This document shows positions 24,573-34,022 of a stretch of DNA of 64,000 nt, piece by piece; the first letter of the stretch is position 1, and every line of letters begins with the position of its first letter. The DNA comes from Pseudomonadota bacterium (GTDB taxonomy: Bacteria; Pseudomonadota; Gammaproteobacteria; Burkholderiales; Burkholderiaceae_C): positions 49,234 to 113,233 of the forward strand of contig JAJXTO010000004.1 in assembly GCA_021783695.1 (NCBI GenBank). The letters run 5' to 3'. The translations under genes were made by a program, and so were the position numbers. The notes under the pieces were generated by a model that saw only the letters and a program-made list of their open reading frames with translations, was not told the origin of the DNA and did not search any database.

Positions 24573-25439
24573 TTACGCCACGATCTGGCCGAAGCGGCCG
24601 CTGTTGAAATCGCTCATCGCCTGGGCAATTTGGTCCCGCGTGTTCATCACGAACGGGCCGTAGCCGACGATGGGCTCGTCGATCGGCTCGCCGCTGAGCA
24701 GCAGCACCGTGGCGTCCTCCTGCGCGTCGATCTGCACGTCCTGCCCGTCACGGTCGAGCTGGGCAAACTGTCCAGGGCGCACGGCAGCGTCGCCATTGAC
24801 CACAATCGTGCCGTGCAGCGCCACCAGCGCCAGCGTGCGCCCGGCGGCGATGTCGAAGCGGGTCTGCGCGCCCTGCCTCAGGCGCACATCCCACACGTCC
24901 ATCGGCGTGAAGGTGCGCGCCGGACCGCGGTGCCCGGCATACACCCCGGCAATGACGCGCACCCGTCCCGCTGCATCGGGCAGGGCGATGTCGGGAATGT
25001 CTGCATTCGACAAGGTCTGATAGCCGGGCCGCGACATCTTGTCCTTGGCCGGCAGGTTGACCCAGAGCTGCACCATCTCCAGCGTGCCGCCGCGTTCGGT
25101 GAACGCCCGGGAGTGGAACTCGTCATGCAGGATGCCGCCCGCTGCCGTCATCCACTGCACGTCGCCCGGGCCGATCTTGCCACCGGCACCTGTGGAATCG
25201 CGGTGCTCCACCTCGCCCTGATAGACGATGGTCACGGTCTCGAAGCCGCGGTGCGGATGCTCGCCAACACCGCGCGGCTTGTCCGTCGGCGCGAACTGTG
25301 CCGGGCCGGCATAGTCGAGCAGCAGGAAGGGGCTGAGATGCGCGCCGTGGCTGTTGTAGCTGAACAGCGAACGCACCGGAAAGCCATCTCCCACCCAATG
25401 CTGTTGGGGGGCACTGTAAACGCCGCGGATCGATTTCAT
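24573..25439 (-). CDS. Pirin-family bicupin protein
   Basis: Cytoplasmic metal-binding bicupin; relatives act as quercetin dioxygenases or redox sensors. The 288 residues carry the N-terminal cupin iron site: His pair and Glu context in EHPHRGFETVTIVYQG, then ILHDEFH where most pirins have LHSEE. The start MKSIRGVY is fixed by CAGGAG 7 bp upstream. Divergent LysR gene 117 bp away is probably its regulator; an FMN reductase gene follows it. Such pirin-LysR-oxidoreductase groups are common in Proteobacteria and point to a response to an electrophile or quinone (inference). Confidence 0.92.
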   Translation of the reverse strand: MKSIRGVYSAPQQHWVGDGFPVRSLFSYNSHGAHLSPFLLLDYAGPAQFAPTDKPRGVGEHPHRGFETVTIVYQGEVEHRDSTGAGGKIGPGDVQWMTAAGGILHDEFHSRAFTERGGTLEMVQLWVNLPAKDKMSRPGYQTLSNADIPDIALPDAAGRVRVIAGVYAGHRGPARTFTPMDVWDVRLRQGAQTRFDIAAGRTLALVALHGTIVVNGDAAVRPGQFAQLDRDGQDVQIDAQEDATVLLLSGEPIDEPIVGYGPFVMNTRDQIAQAMSDFNSGRFGQIVA

Positions 25440-25531
25440 GAAACTCTCCTGTTGCATGGAGCAAGCGCTCCGGATGAGCACAGAATAGGTTTGGAACCTC
25501 AGATTCAGTAGTCACAATATTTGCCTTCATC

Positions 25532-25547
25532 GTTCTGTCAGTGGAAC
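25532..25547. promoter_or_regulatory. Possible LysR-type operator GTTC-N8-GAAC
   Basis: GTTCTGTCAGTGGAAC lies 9 bp before the lysR ATG, in the divergent pirin/lysR gap. The interrupted dyad has the size of a LysR recognition site. Weak evidence, based on symmetry and place only. Confidence 0.3.
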
Positions 25548-25556
25548 AATGGGCCC

Positions 25557-26462
25557 ATGCGTGATTTGAATGATCTGTATTACTTCGTGCAAGTGGTCGA
25601 ACACGGCGGCTTCGCCCCGGCGGGCCGCGCCCTGGGCATGCCCAAGTCCCGGCTCAGCCGCCGCATTGCGCTGCTTGAAGCGCAACTCGGCGCGCGGCTC
25701 ATCCAGCGCACCACCCGCAGCTTCGTCGTCACCGACATCGGCCAGACTTACTACGCGCATTGCAAGGCCATGCTGGTGGAGGCCGACGCAGCGCAGGATG
25801 CCATCGACCGCACCCACGCCGAGCCCTGTGGCATGGTGAGCATGACCTGCCCCGTCGCCCTGCTGGACGCCCAGGTGGGGTCAATGGTGGCCGCTTTTCT
25901 GCTGCGCTATCCGCGCGTGCAATTGCGTCTCGACGCCACCAACCGCCGTGTGGACGTGGTGGCCGAGGGCATCGACGTGGCGCTCCGCGTGCGCCCCACC
26001 CCGCTGGACGACAGCGATCTGGCGCTGCGCGTGCTGGCCGACCGGCAGCAGTGCCTGGTCGCCAACCCCGCGTTGCTTGCCGCACAGGGCACGCCGCAGG
26101 CTCCGGCGGATCTGTCCGCCTTCCCCAGTCTGGCGCTGGGAACGCAAATGGGCTGGCACACCTGGGAGCTGCACGGCCCCGAGGGCGCGCAGGCCGCGGT
26201 GCGTCACCAGCCGCGCCTGGTGTCGTCGAGCATGCCCGCGCTGCGCGATTCGGCGCGAGCCGGGGTTGGCATCGTGCAGCTGCCGCACATGATGGTGCGT
26301 GCCCACTTTGCCGACGGGAGTCTCGCGCATGTGCTGCCGGGATGGGCACCGCGGCGGGAGGTGATCCACGCCGTGTTTCCCAGCCGACGCGGCCTGCTGC
26401 CCGCAGTGCGGGCGCTGATCGATTTTCTGGCGGCGTCGTTCGACGACGATCAGGAGGTCTGA
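25557..26462 (+). CDS. LysR-family transcriptional regulator
   Basis: 301-residue regulator with an N-terminal winged HTH (MRDLNDLYYFVQVVEHGGFAPAGRALGMPKSRLSRR broken across residues 1-36) and a LysR substrate-binding domain of the CrgA/AphB-like branch (residues about 90-295; RVDVVAEGIDVALRV is typical). Start at 25557 gives the family-normal MRDLNDL beginning; the frame is open a further 12 codons. It is divergent from pirin, which is its likely target, and it may autorepress. The inducer is unknown. Confidence 0.93.
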   Translation: MRDLNDLYYFVQVVEHGGFAPAGRALGMPKSRLSRRIALLEAQLGARLIQRTTRSFVVTDIGQTYYAHCKAMLVEADAAQDAIDRTHAEPCGMVSMTCPVALLDAQVGSMVAAFLLRYPRVQLRLDATNRRVDVVAEGIDVALRVRPTPLDDSDLALRVLADRQQCLVANPALLAAQGTPQAPADLSAFPSLALGTQMGWHTWELHGPEGAQAAVRHQPRLVSSSMPALRDSARAGVGIVQLPHMMVRAHFADGSLAHVLPGWAPRREVIHAVFPSRRGLLPAVRALIDFLAASFDDDQEV

Positions 26463-26592
26463 AGCCGTCCCCGTTCGACGGGCCCGCGCAGTTGCCGCAG
26501 CAAAGCCCCTGTCAAGGCGGACCACGGCTGCCTGCGGCGCGTGCTGTCAGCTGCGGAGGCTGTGCGGTATCGGCATGCGCGGTGAAAAAGGA

Positions 26593-28446
26593 TCATGCCG
26601 AATCCTGCAACGCCAGCTGCGGGAGCGGGACGATGTGCTGGCGCCGGTCGACGAACAGATGGCGGCCGCGCTGGCTCTTGGCCTGTTTCTTGAGCTCACC
26701 CAGCAGCGCGGCAACCTCACGGTGCGACTCGAAGCCGCGTGGCGGCACGCGCAGCACGCCGAACGACAACACCGGCAGAGAAAAGAACTGCGCCTCGCCG
26801 CGTCGGTTCTCGCCGGCGTAGCCCCCGGCTGCAATGGTCTGCGCATCGAAGAAGCGCAGCACTTCGACGTCGAAGCGATCCTGCACCTGCTCCAGCCTGG
26901 GCACGGCATCGGCGGTGGGAAGCACCAACACGAAGTCGTCGCCACCGACATGACCGATGAAGTCCGCGGAGCCACTGAAAACCCCTTTGAGCAGATCGGC
27001 GACGAGCAGAAGGACTTCGTCGCCCATTTGGTAGCCAAAACTGTCATTGAAGGGCTTGAAGTGGTCGAGATCGCCGTAGGCCACGACAAAGTCCTGCGAA
27101 CTCTCGAGCAGGCTGTCGATGTGGTCGTCGATCGGCACATTGCCGGGCAGCAAGGTCAGCGGATTGGCGTAGCGCGCCGTCTGCAACTGGAATTCCGTAA
27201 CCAGGCGCAGCAGATCCCCCACCAACAGCAGGCCGCGGTACCGGCCGTTGTCAGTGATCAGCACGCCCTCTGTGGCATGGCGGTAGCTGGCATCGGCGAT
27301 CAGCACATTGGCTTGGTGCAGCGAGGCGCGCAGATCCAGCCGCAGCACATCGGCACTCATCACCTGGGCGCAGGGCTTGTTGCCGAGCAGGTCACGCACA
27401 TGTGGACGCCAAAGTCGGTCGGCCAGCACATAGCGGTTGATGATGCCCAGGGCGCGGCCTTCAGCGTCGGCCACGGGAACGGACATGAGGTCGGGCTCGG
27501 TATCGAACCGGCGCAGCACGTCCTCGAGACGCAGTTGCGGCGACACCGACGGGATCGGTCGCAACAGTTGCAGGGCCGCCTGTTCGATGCTGCCCTGCGC
27601 CGCGCGCAATGGGCTGCGCTGCTGCAGGGCCTCGTTCAGAACCTGCAGCACCGCGTCGGGCAGCTCGGGCTGCGGCTGCGCGGCGGGCCGGGCGATGGCC
27701 CATCCCTGCGCCATCGCCACGCCCATCAGACGCAGTGCCTTGAGGTCGCGCAGATTTTCCACGCCTTCGGCAATCACCCAGGACTGGCTGGCCTCGGCCA
27801 TCACCAGGACCGAGCGCACGAAGGCCGCCTTCATGGCATCGTCAGCCAGACCGTCGATGAACTCGCGGTCGATCTTGAGAAAGCGCGGCTGCAACCGTTT
27901 CCATAGCCGCATGCGGCCGAAACCTTGGCCGAGGTCGTCGAGCGCCAGCGCGAAGCCCAGAGCATGCAGGCTCTGGGCCTCCTCGAAGGCACGGGTATCG
28001 ACCTGCAAATCGTCGATTTCCAGCACTTCGAGCACGATGCGCGAAGGCTCCAGACCCAGACGCTCGATGAGCCGCAGGCAGGCCGCGCTGGACAGAAAAC
28101 CCTGATCGAACAGGGTCTGGGTGATGTTGAGAAACAGCAGCCCCGGCAGACGGCTGGCCGCAAAGCCCGCGAGAGCGCGACGCACGCAAAGCTGATCCAG
28201 TTCGGCCAGCCTGCCAACCCGTCGTGCCGCAGCGAACAGTTCCAGCGGTGGGTGCAGCGACGACTGCCTCGGCCCGCGCACCAGCGCCTCGTAGCCATAC
28301 ACACTGCGTCCGCGCAGATCGGCGATCGGTTGGAAGACCACGTCCACGGCCTGCTCGCGCAACACGCGGTCGAGCAGGATGGCGGTGTAATCCGGCAGGG
28401 CCACGGGTTGGGCTGCCAACGAAAGTGCGATGGGGAGTCTGGGCAT
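26593..28446 (-). CDS. EAL-CBS-GGDEF c-di-GMP signalling protein
   Basis: 617-residue cytoplasmic protein with three parts. An N-terminal EAL domain (residues about 20-255) keeps Glu53 (YEALVRG), Asn107 (LFLNIT), the acidic LEVLEID, Asp170-Asp171, Lys191 (KIDREFI) and Glu227 (AEGVEN), so it may be an active phosphodiesterase. Two CBS domains follow (about 300-430), a likely nucleotide sensor. The C-terminal GGDEF domain has GGDDF at 501-505 instead of GGDEF, and FGYQMGDEVLLLVAD in place of the usual HGHxxGD; diguanylate cyclase activity is therefore possible but not certain. Divergent from wrbA. It ends about 130 bp from the LysR stop; nothing is seen in that gap. Confidence 0.92.
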   Translation of the reverse strand: MPRLPIALSLAAQPVALPDYTAILLDRVLREQAVDVVFQPIADLRGRSVYGYEALVRGPRQSSLHPPLELFAAARRVGRLAELDQLCVRRALAGFAASRLPGLLFLNITQTLFDQGFLSSAACLRLIERLGLEPSRIVLEVLEIDDLQVDTRAFEEAQSLHALGFALALDDLGQGFGRMRLWKRLQPRFLKIDREFIDGLADDAMKAAFVRSVLVMAEASQSWVIAEGVENLRDLKALRLMGVAMAQGWAIARPAAQPQPELPDAVLQVLNEALQQRSPLRAAQGSIEQAALQLLRPIPSVSPQLRLEDVLRRFDTEPDLMSVPVADAEGRALGIINRYVLADRLWRPHVRDLLGNKPCAQVMSADVLRLDLRASLHQANVLIADASYRHATEGVLITDNGRYRGLLLVGDLLRLVTEFQLQTARYANPLTLLPGNVPIDDHIDSLLESSQDFVVAYGDLDHFKPFNDSFGYQMGDEVLLLVADLLKGVFSGSADFIGHVGGDDFVLVLPTADAVPRLEQVQDRFDVEVLRFFDAQTIAAGGYAGENRRGEAQFFSLPVLSFGVLRVPPRGFESHREVAALLGELKKQAKSQRGRHLFVDRRQHIVPLPQLALQDSA

Positions 28447-28639
28447 GATGGGAGCCGTGCTGCGTGCTGCAGCGCACGTGAAATCATGTCCTGCGAATGT
28501 GACACTTTGGTGATCAACACCCGCACGTCGTCATATCACTGTGACGATCCGCGCTGCACAGTTGCCGCAAACGCGCTTCAATACGGTCTGGCATGTCCAA
28601 CCGGATACGCCTGCACATTTCCAACTTGAGGAGACCTCA

Positions 28640-29242
28640 ATGGCCAAGATTCTCGTTCTGTACTACAGCACCTGGGGACACGTTGAAACCATGGCACACG
28701 CGGTTGCCGAAGGCGCGCGCAGCGTGCCGGGTTGCAGCGTCGACATCAAGCGCGTGCCCGAAACCATGCCGCCGGAGACCGTGGCCGCGATTCACGCCAA
28801 GACCGATCAGGCCGCCCCAGTGGCCCAGCCGACCGACCTCGCCGACTACGACGCCATCCTCTTCGGCACGCCAACCCGATTCGGCAATATGTGCGGCCAG
28901 ATGCGCAACTTCCTCGACCAGACCGGCGCGCTGTGGCAGCAGGGCAAGCTGGTGGGCAAGGTGGGCAGCGTGTTTGCCAGCACCGCCACCCAGCACGGCG
29001 GGCAGGAAACCACCATCACCTCGTTTCACACCACCCTGTTTCACCACGGCATGGTGGTCGTCGGCGTGCCCTATGCCTGTGCCGGACTGACCAATATGGA
29101 CGAGATCAGCGGCGGCACGCCCTACGGCGCCACCACCCTGAGCAAGGGCGACGGCAGCCGCCAGCCCAGCGCCAATGAACTCGACATCGCCCGTTATCAG
29201 GGCAAGCATGTCGCGGACATCACGAAAAAGATGTTTGGTTGA
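28640..29242 (+). CDS. wrbA: NAD(P)H:quinone oxidoreductase WrbA
   Basis: Tetrameric FMN flavoprotein that reduces quinones by two electrons and so protects against oxidative stress. The 200-residue product is of full length: [17 protein letters not shown] (FMN phosphate loop), [33 protein letters not shown] and GGTPYGATT are all family hallmarks. GAGGAG 9 bp upstream fixes the ATG. Upstream an inverted pair CGTCA-N8-TGACG (28529-28546) lies in the promoter region. Its TGA overlaps a TTG start of ykgJ by 3 bases, so both are probably one operon. Confidence 0.96.
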   Translation: MAKILVLYYSTWGHVETMAHAVAEGARSVPGCSVDIKRVPETMPPETVAAIHAKTDQAAPVAQPTDLADYDAILFGTPTRFGNMCGQMRNFLDQTGALWQQGKLVGKVGSVFASTATQHGGQETTITSFHTTLFHHGMVVVGVPYACAGLTNMDEISGGTPYGATTLSKGDGSRQPSANELDIARYQGKHVADITKKMFG

Positions 29243-29526
29243 ATCTGCCTGTCTCTGCGCCCGGACACGCCTGCCGCCCTGGCTGCGCGGCGTGCTGCAT
29301 CGCGCCATCCATCAGCAGTCCGATTCCCGGAATGCCGCAGGGCAAGCCCGCAGGTGTGCCCTGCGCGCAACTCACTGCGGATCTGCGATGCGCGATTTTC
29401 GGCAGGCCGGAGCGTCCGGCATGCTGCAGTGGACTGCAACCCAGCCCCGAGATGTGCGGTGACAACCGGGAACACGCCCTGCACTGGCTGGGCTGGATGG
29501 AGCGTCAGACCGCACCATCGGCCTGA
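29239..29526 (+). CDS. ykgJ: YkgJ-family cysteine-cluster (Zn/Fe-chelating) protein
   Basis: 95-residue protein with the CxxxCxxCC-type cluster: CRPGCAACC, then [41 protein letters not shown] and a C-terminal [10 protein letters not shown] helix. This is the whole YkgJ family fold (PF03692) with its eight cysteines and SSPIPGMP signature, probably binding zinc or iron. No ATG is available before the first Cys; the start is most likely the TTG at 29239, overlapping the last codons of wrbA. Role unknown; relatives often sit near redox or oxidative-stress genes, as here. Confidence 0.85.
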   Translation: MNLPVSAPGHACRPGCAACCIAPSISSPIPGMPQGKPAGVPCAQLTADLRCAIFGRPERPACCSGLQPSPEMCGDNREHALHWLGWMERQTAPSA

Positions 29527-29558
29527 CACTCCATCCAGAACAGGTCGCGAAGCAATTT

Positions 29559-30560
29559 TCAAGCTGCCAGCGGCGCCGAGATCGTGTCCATCTGCGCCAG
29601 CACGTCCGGCGTGAGCTTGGGCAGCACGTTCAGAGCCCCCAGGTTTTCCTGCAGTTGCGCCAGCCTGGAGGCGCCCAGAATCACCGTGCTCACCCGCGGG
29701 TTGTGCGCCACCCAGGCCAGCGCCAGTTGCGCCATGCTGCAGCCAAGTTGCCGGGCAATGGCCTCGAACTGGCCGACTGCGGCATTCTTCTGTGCGTCGA
29801 GCAGGCCATCGCGCAGGAAGCTCACAGCCTGCATCGCACCACGGCTGCCCGCGGGCACGCCCTCGCGATACTTTCCGGTCAGCAGACCAGACGCCAGCGG
29901 ACTCCAGGTGGTCAGCCCCAGGCCGATGTCGTCATAGAGCCGGGCATACTCCTGCTCGACCCGCTTGCGGTGAAACAGGTGGTACTGCGGTTGCTCCATC
30001 ACCGGCTTGTGCAGATGGTGGCGCTCGGCAATATCCCACGCCGTGCGGATTTCATCAGCGCTCCACTCACTGGTACCCCAATACAGCGCCTTGCCCTGCT
30101 CGATGATGTTGTGCATGGCCCAGACGGTTTCTTCAATGGGAGAGTGCGGGTCGGCGCGGTGACAGAAGATCAGGTCGATGAAATCCAGCTTCATCCTTTG
30201 CAGGCTGCCGTCGACTGCCTGCATCAGATATTTGCGGTTGAGGGTGTTGCGGCCGTTGATCCGCGGCTTCTCGGCCGTGCCGGCGTCGAGCCCCCAGAAG
30301 AATTTGCTCGACACCACATAGTCGAGCCGACTCCACTTGAGCTGGGCCAGCCCCTCGCCCATCAGACGCTCGCTCTCGCCGTTGGCATAGACCTCGGCGT
30401 TATCGAAAAAGTTGATGCCGGCATCGCGCGCGGCGGCCATCATCTCGCGCGCGCCGGGGGCGTTGACCTGATTGTGAAAAGTCACCCAGGAACCAAGCGA
30501 AAACAGGCTGATCTGCAGGCCGCTGCTTCCAAGACGGCGGTAGGGCATGGGACTGTGCAT
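29559..30560 (-). CDS. Aldo/keto reductase (Kv-beta-like family)
   Basis: NADPH-dependent oxidoreductase of 333 residues with a TIM-barrel. Key parts are seen: [18 protein letters not shown] with the catalytic Asp and Tyr, SSKFFWG with the Lys, [17 protein letters not shown] with the His, and [12 protein letters not shown]. The C-terminal [20 protein letters not shown] binds the coenzyme phosphate. It belongs to the subfamily of potassium-channel beta subunit homologues rather than AKR1. The ATG at 30560 has AAGGAG upstream and was preferred to the longer frame. Convergent with ykgJ; no operon partner. Confidence 0.92.
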   Translation of the reverse strand: MHSPMPYRRLGSSGLQISLFSLGSWVTFHNQVNAPGAREMMAAARDAGINFFDNAEVYANGESERLMGEGLAQLKWSRLDYVVSSKFFWGLDAGTAEKPRINGRNTLNRKYLMQAVDGSLQRMKLDFIDLIFCHRADPHSPIEETVWAMHNIIEQGKALYWGTSEWSADEIRTAWDIAERHHLHKPVMEQPQYHLFHRKRVEQEYARLYDDIGLGLTTWSPLASGLLTGKYREGVPAGSRGAMQAVSFLRDGLLDAQKNAAVGQFEAIARQLGCSMAQLALAWVAHNPRVSTVILGASRLAQLQENLGALNVLPKLTPDVLAQMDTISAPLAA

Positions 30561-30675
30561 GAAGTTCTCCTTGTGGACGGAAAACCGAAAGCTTAGACCG
30601 CGCAGTAATACCCCGTGCAAGCGAAACGGCGCGTTTTGAGGAACGTCCCGGGAAAAAACGTGCCCGAGGCATTTC

Positions 30676-30981
30676 TCAGGCAGAGTGCAGCAGCATCACA
30701 GGATGTTTTTTCGCTGGCTGTTCAGCCGTCGACTGTATGCCCCGCCACTGGTAAACCGCCGCGGCAGTCTTGCTGGTGCCGCAGGCGCCGCAACGCTGAC
30801 AGGCGCCAGTGCTGCAGGCAGCGCCTTGGGCGTCGAGGCGCTCGATCAGACCGCGATGCACCCAATGCGCCAGCATGTCCTCCGCGACCAGCGTGGGCAC
30901 CTGCACGCAAGCGGCAATTTCTGCTGCGCTGGCAATCTGTTTGTCACGCAGGCAGTCACGCACGGCGAACAGCGGATTCAT
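30676..30981 (-). CDS. feoC: FeoC-like Fe-S regulator
   Basis: 101-residue winged-helix protein, last gene of feoABC. The HTH is at the N-terminus ([20 protein letters not shown], then [18 protein letters not shown]). A Cys cluster [12 protein letters not shown] follows, suited to hold an iron-sulfur or zinc site, as in FeoC. It probably controls FeoB stability or activity in response to oxygen/iron. The tail of about 25 residues after VYQWRG is not conserved in FeoC as far as known. Spaced 73 bp after feoB. Confidence 0.87.
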   Translation of the reverse strand: MNPLFAVRDCLRDKQIASAAEIAACVQVPTLVAEDMLAHWVHRGLIERLDAQGAACSTGACQRCGACGTSKTAAAVYQWRGIQSTAEQPAKKHPVMLLHSA

Positions 30982-31054
30982 TGGACGGCCCTCCGCGCTG
31001 CGTGCGTCTCACCGGAAGCATTCAGCGCTCCTTCTGAGCGACCGCACGGCACGC

Positions 31055-33406
31055 TCATGCCAGACTCTCCAGCCCATTGGCCGCAATGTGTCGTTCGGTG
31101 CGGATGCCGTATTGGCGCAAGCCGACCACCAGCAGCGCGAAAGCGGCCATGCAGGCGGCAATCCAAAGGGTGGAAGACTGTGGATGCGCGACAAACGTCC
31201 CGGCCTGATAGATGATGGTGGCCGCTGCCCACGCAATGCCGATGCCGTAGAGCACCGAAAACACCATCCAGCCCCAGCCCACTTCGCGCCGCAGCGCCCC
31301 CATGGTGCTGGCGCAGGGCACATACAGCAGCACGAAAACCAGATAGGCGAATGCCGACAGCGGAGTGAAGGCCGCCGCCAGCCCGGCCAGGGTTTCGTTG
31401 CTGGCGCCGGAAGCCTGCTCGGCGTCATGGCTGGACTGCAGTTGGTGCAAGCCAAGCGGATCAAGGAAGTTGCTGAAAAATGCCACGGCGTTCTGCGGAA
31501 TGGTCTTGGCCGCTTCCCACAACTTGGCGCCCACCTCGGGGTGACGATAGCTCGCCATCAGGTCGGTTGACTGCTGCCGCTGGTAGATGCCGTTGAGCGT
31601 GCCGATCACGATTTCCTTTGCCGCAGCACCCGCCAGCAGGCCGGACACCGCGGGCCAGTTCTCCCGCGTGATGCCCATGGGCGCGAACACCGGCGCGATC
31701 GCCTGGCTGCCCTGCGCCAGCAGGGAATGGTCGATGTCGGTCGCCCGCAAACCCTTGTCGGTCCAGCCGATTCCGGGTAACACGAACAGCACCAGACCAA
31801 TGATCACAATCACCTTGCCGACGCGGAACAGGAACACTTTGAGCCGCTGCCAGGCCTGCAGCACCACGCTGCGCACACTGGGCAGGCGGTAAGGCGGCAG
31901 CTCCATGACGAAGGGCATGGGTTCACCGCGGATCGCCGTCTTGCCCAGCATCCATGCGGTCAGCAGCGCCACCACGATACCCAGCACATACAGCAGGAAG
32001 ACGACCTGCCCGCCGGTGCTGCGGAAAAACACCACGGCAAATGCCATATAGATGGTCAGCCGCGCCGAGCACGACATGAACGGCTGCATCAGCACCGTGA
32101 GCAGGCGGCCGCGCGGGTCTTCGATGATGCGAGAGCCCATGATGGCCGGCACATTGCAGCCAAACCCGATGACCATGGGCACCAGCGAGTTGCCGGGCAA
32201 GCCCATGCGGCGCATGAAGCGGTCCATGGCGTAGGCGGCCCGCGCCATGTAGCCGGAGTCATCGAGAAACGCTAGAAAAAGAAAGGTCAGCCCGATGGGC
32301 GGGATGAAGGAGATGACGAGATTGAGACCGCCGCCCACGCCACCGGCCATCATGGACACCATCCAGTCGGGCAGACCGGCCTGGAGCATCACATGCCCCA
32401 CGCCGCTGATGAGCAGGGCCGATGACGCCTTGTCGAAGAAATCCAGAAAGATGTTGCCGCCGCTGAAGCTCACCACAAACACCAGATAGAGCACCAGCAG
32501 GAACACCGGCACCCCGAGCCACTCGTTGAGCACCACCTGGTCGAGCACATGGGTGACGCGGTGGCGGACACCCATCTTGCCGGTGCGCTGCATGGCGACG
32601 GCGGCAAGATGGTGCGCCCAGCCAAAGCGGGCGGCGGCAACGAGATCGGCGACCTCTTCGCCAGCCTGCGCGAGTACCTGCGCTTGCGCGGCGGACACCG
32701 CCTGCTGCACCGCGGGCAAAGGCGAAACCACCAGGGCTTCGAGCAGCCGCAGCGCTTCGAAACGGCGCTTGGCCAGGGATGCCGCTGAGAGCGTGGCGCC
32801 AACCAGCTCGATCGCCTGCTCGACCTCGGCGGGATACGCGGGCATAACGGCGCGCGGCGCCTGTTGCAGCGCCTGCAAAATGGTGTCGAGCAGTTCCATG
32901 CGCCCGCGGCCCTTGCGGGCCACCAGCGGCACCACAGGCACACCGAGGTGTTCAGACAGCGCCTGCACCTGCGGCTCCAGACCAAGAGCCTGCGCCTCGT
33001 CCACCATATTGAGGGCGAGGATGAGCGGCTTGCCGGTTTCGAGCAGTTCGAACGTCAGCGCCAGATGCCGCTCCAGGTTGGAGGCATCGACAATGTTGAC
33101 GATGAGATCGACCCGCTGGTCGAGCAGGAAATCGCGCGCCACACCCTGGTCCGCACCGCCGCCGCCGAGCAGGCTGTACACGCCGGGCAGATCGATGACA
33201 GAGAGCCTGCGGCCCGCAGTGCTGGCCGTGCCACGGCGCTGCTCCACCGTGACACCGGGCCAGTTGCCCACATGCTGATGCGCTCCGGTCAGCAGGTTGA
33301 AAATGGTCGTCTTGCCGCAATTGGGATTGCCCGCCAGGGCAATCACCGGCAGCCAGTCCGCCGCGTCTTGCGGAGTGGCACAATCTGGGTCGTGACAGGC
33401 GCTCAC
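31055..33406 (-). CDS. feoB: Ferrous iron transporter FeoB
   Basis: Inner-membrane Fe(II) uptake permease with a cytoplasmic G-protein domain. GTPase motifs: G1 GNPNCGKTT, G3 DLPG, G4 NMVD. Two Gate motifs hold the conserved Cys residues: VIGFGCNVPAIMGSRI and LYVPCASTMGALRREVGW. About ten TM segments between. I chose the GTG at 33406, which has GGAGGG 7 bp upstream and gives 783 residues starting MSACHDPDC; an ATG at 33496 is in frame but lies inside feoA and has no good ribosome site. A small Cys/His cluster (CHDPDC) stands at the N-terminus. Operon feoA-feoB-feoC, probably Fur-repressed. Confidence 0.96.
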   Translation of the reverse strand: MSACHDPDCATPQDAADWLPVIALAGNPNCGKTTIFNLLTGAHQHVGNWPGVTVEQRRGTASTAGRRLSVIDLPGVYSLLGGGGADQGVARDFLLDQRVDLIVNIVDASNLERHLALTFELLETGKPLILALNMVDEAQALGLEPQVQALSEHLGVPVVPLVARKGRGRMELLDTILQALQQAPRAVMPAYPAEVEQAIELVGATLSAASLAKRRFEALRLLEALVVSPLPAVQQAVSAAQAQVLAQAGEEVADLVAAARFGWAHHLAAVAMQRTGKMGVRHRVTHVLDQVVLNEWLGVPVFLLVLYLVFVVSFSGGNIFLDFFDKASSALLISGVGHVMLQAGLPDWMVSMMAGGVGGGLNLVISFIPPIGLTFLFLAFLDDSGYMARAAYAMDRFMRRMGLPGNSLVPMVIGFGCNVPAIMGSRIIEDPRGRLLTVLMQPFMSCSARLTIYMAFAVVFFRSTGGQVVFLLYVLGIVVALLTAWMLGKTAIRGEPMPFVMELPPYRLPSVRSVVLQAWQRLKVFLFRVGKVIVIIGLVLFVLPGIGWTDKGLRATDIDHSLLAQGSQAIAPVFAPMGITRENWPAVSGLLAGAAAKEIVIGTLNGIYQRQQSTDLMASYRHPEVGAKLWEAAKTIPQNAVAFFSNFLDPLGLHQLQSSHDAEQASGASNETLAGLAAAFTPLSAFAYLVFVLLYVPCASTMGALRREVGWGWMVFSVLYGIGIAWAAATIIYQAGTFVAHPQSSTLWIAACMAAFALLVVGLRQYGIRTERHIAANGLESLA

Positions 33407-33464
33407 TGAACAACCCTCCGCGCGACGCGTTGCAGGACGAGCGCTTGGGAACGGTTCGGCGCGC

Positions 33465-33737
33465 TCATCCTGCGCGCCCTTGTTGCGCTGCGGCATCGAC
33501 CAGCGTCACGCGGATTTTGTCCGTCACACCGCGACCCAGTGCAATGCGCGCGCCGCCCACCTGCACCACGGTGCCGCGTGCACCCGGGCCATGCACCACG
33601 CACAGCGGAACGCCGCGGCGGATGCCGAGCATCACCATGCGCTGCACCATGGAGCGCCCACCGTCAAAATCCACCACTTTGGCGCAATGGCCGTGGGGAA
33701 TCTGCGCCAGGGAAACCACTTCGGAACCGATGTTCAT
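33465..33737 (-). CDS. feoA: FeoA, SH3-like partner of FeoB
   Basis: 90-residue SH3-fold protein needed for FeoB function. SLAQIPHGHCAKVVDFDG, RRMVMLGIRRG in the form QRMVMLGIRRGVPL, and GARIALGRGVTDKIRV match the family. It is the first gene of feoABC, with a Fur box about 100 bp upstream. Confidence 0.93.
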   Translation of the reverse strand: MNIGSEVVSLAQIPHGHCAKVVDFDGGRSMVQRMVMLGIRRGVPLCVVHGPGARGTVVQVGGARIALGRGVTDKIRVTLVDAAAQQGRAG

Positions 33738-33835
33738 GATCTTGGTCTGTCAAACCGCCGCGAGCGGCAATGAAGCTGATGGATCGCTGGAACCCGGCAG
33801 CGTTTGGTGTGCTGTCATTGTCCAGAACGTTGTGC

Positions 33836-33857
33836 AAATGATAACGTTTATCGTTTC
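33836..33857. promoter_or_regulatory. Fur box upstream of feoABC
   Basis: AAATGATAACGTTTATCGTT contains the perfect inverted repeat GATAA-CGT-TTATC inside an AT-rich patch; this matches the hexamer rule (GATAAT-like) for Fur. It is placed about 100 bp before feoA and 170 bp before the divergent hydrolase gene. Repression by Fe(II)-Fur is expected from general knowledge. Nothing else is seen in 33738-34022. Confidence 0.75.
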
Positions 33858-34022
33858 ATGGATCATACCCAGAGTGGCTGATAGGGATCAAGGTGATGTC
33901 ATTCGAGCGCGGGGCGGCTGTCACAGCGTGTGAATTTGCAACGCATGGGCCGCGTTTCACAGTATCTGCCTAAACTGCTGCGTCATCCTTACCAGCGCAA
34001 CCACGGACTCCCCGGCCCCGTC

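Noticed and set aside
32526..33278. 250-codon plus-strand frame within feoB
   Set aside because: Antisense of the GTPase domain; Ser/Thr/Arg-rich low complexity typical of shadows.
33406..33496. FeoB start at the ATG 33496
   Set aside because: It overlaps feoA by 32 bp without a ribosome site, while the GTG at 33406 has GGAGGG at proper distance.
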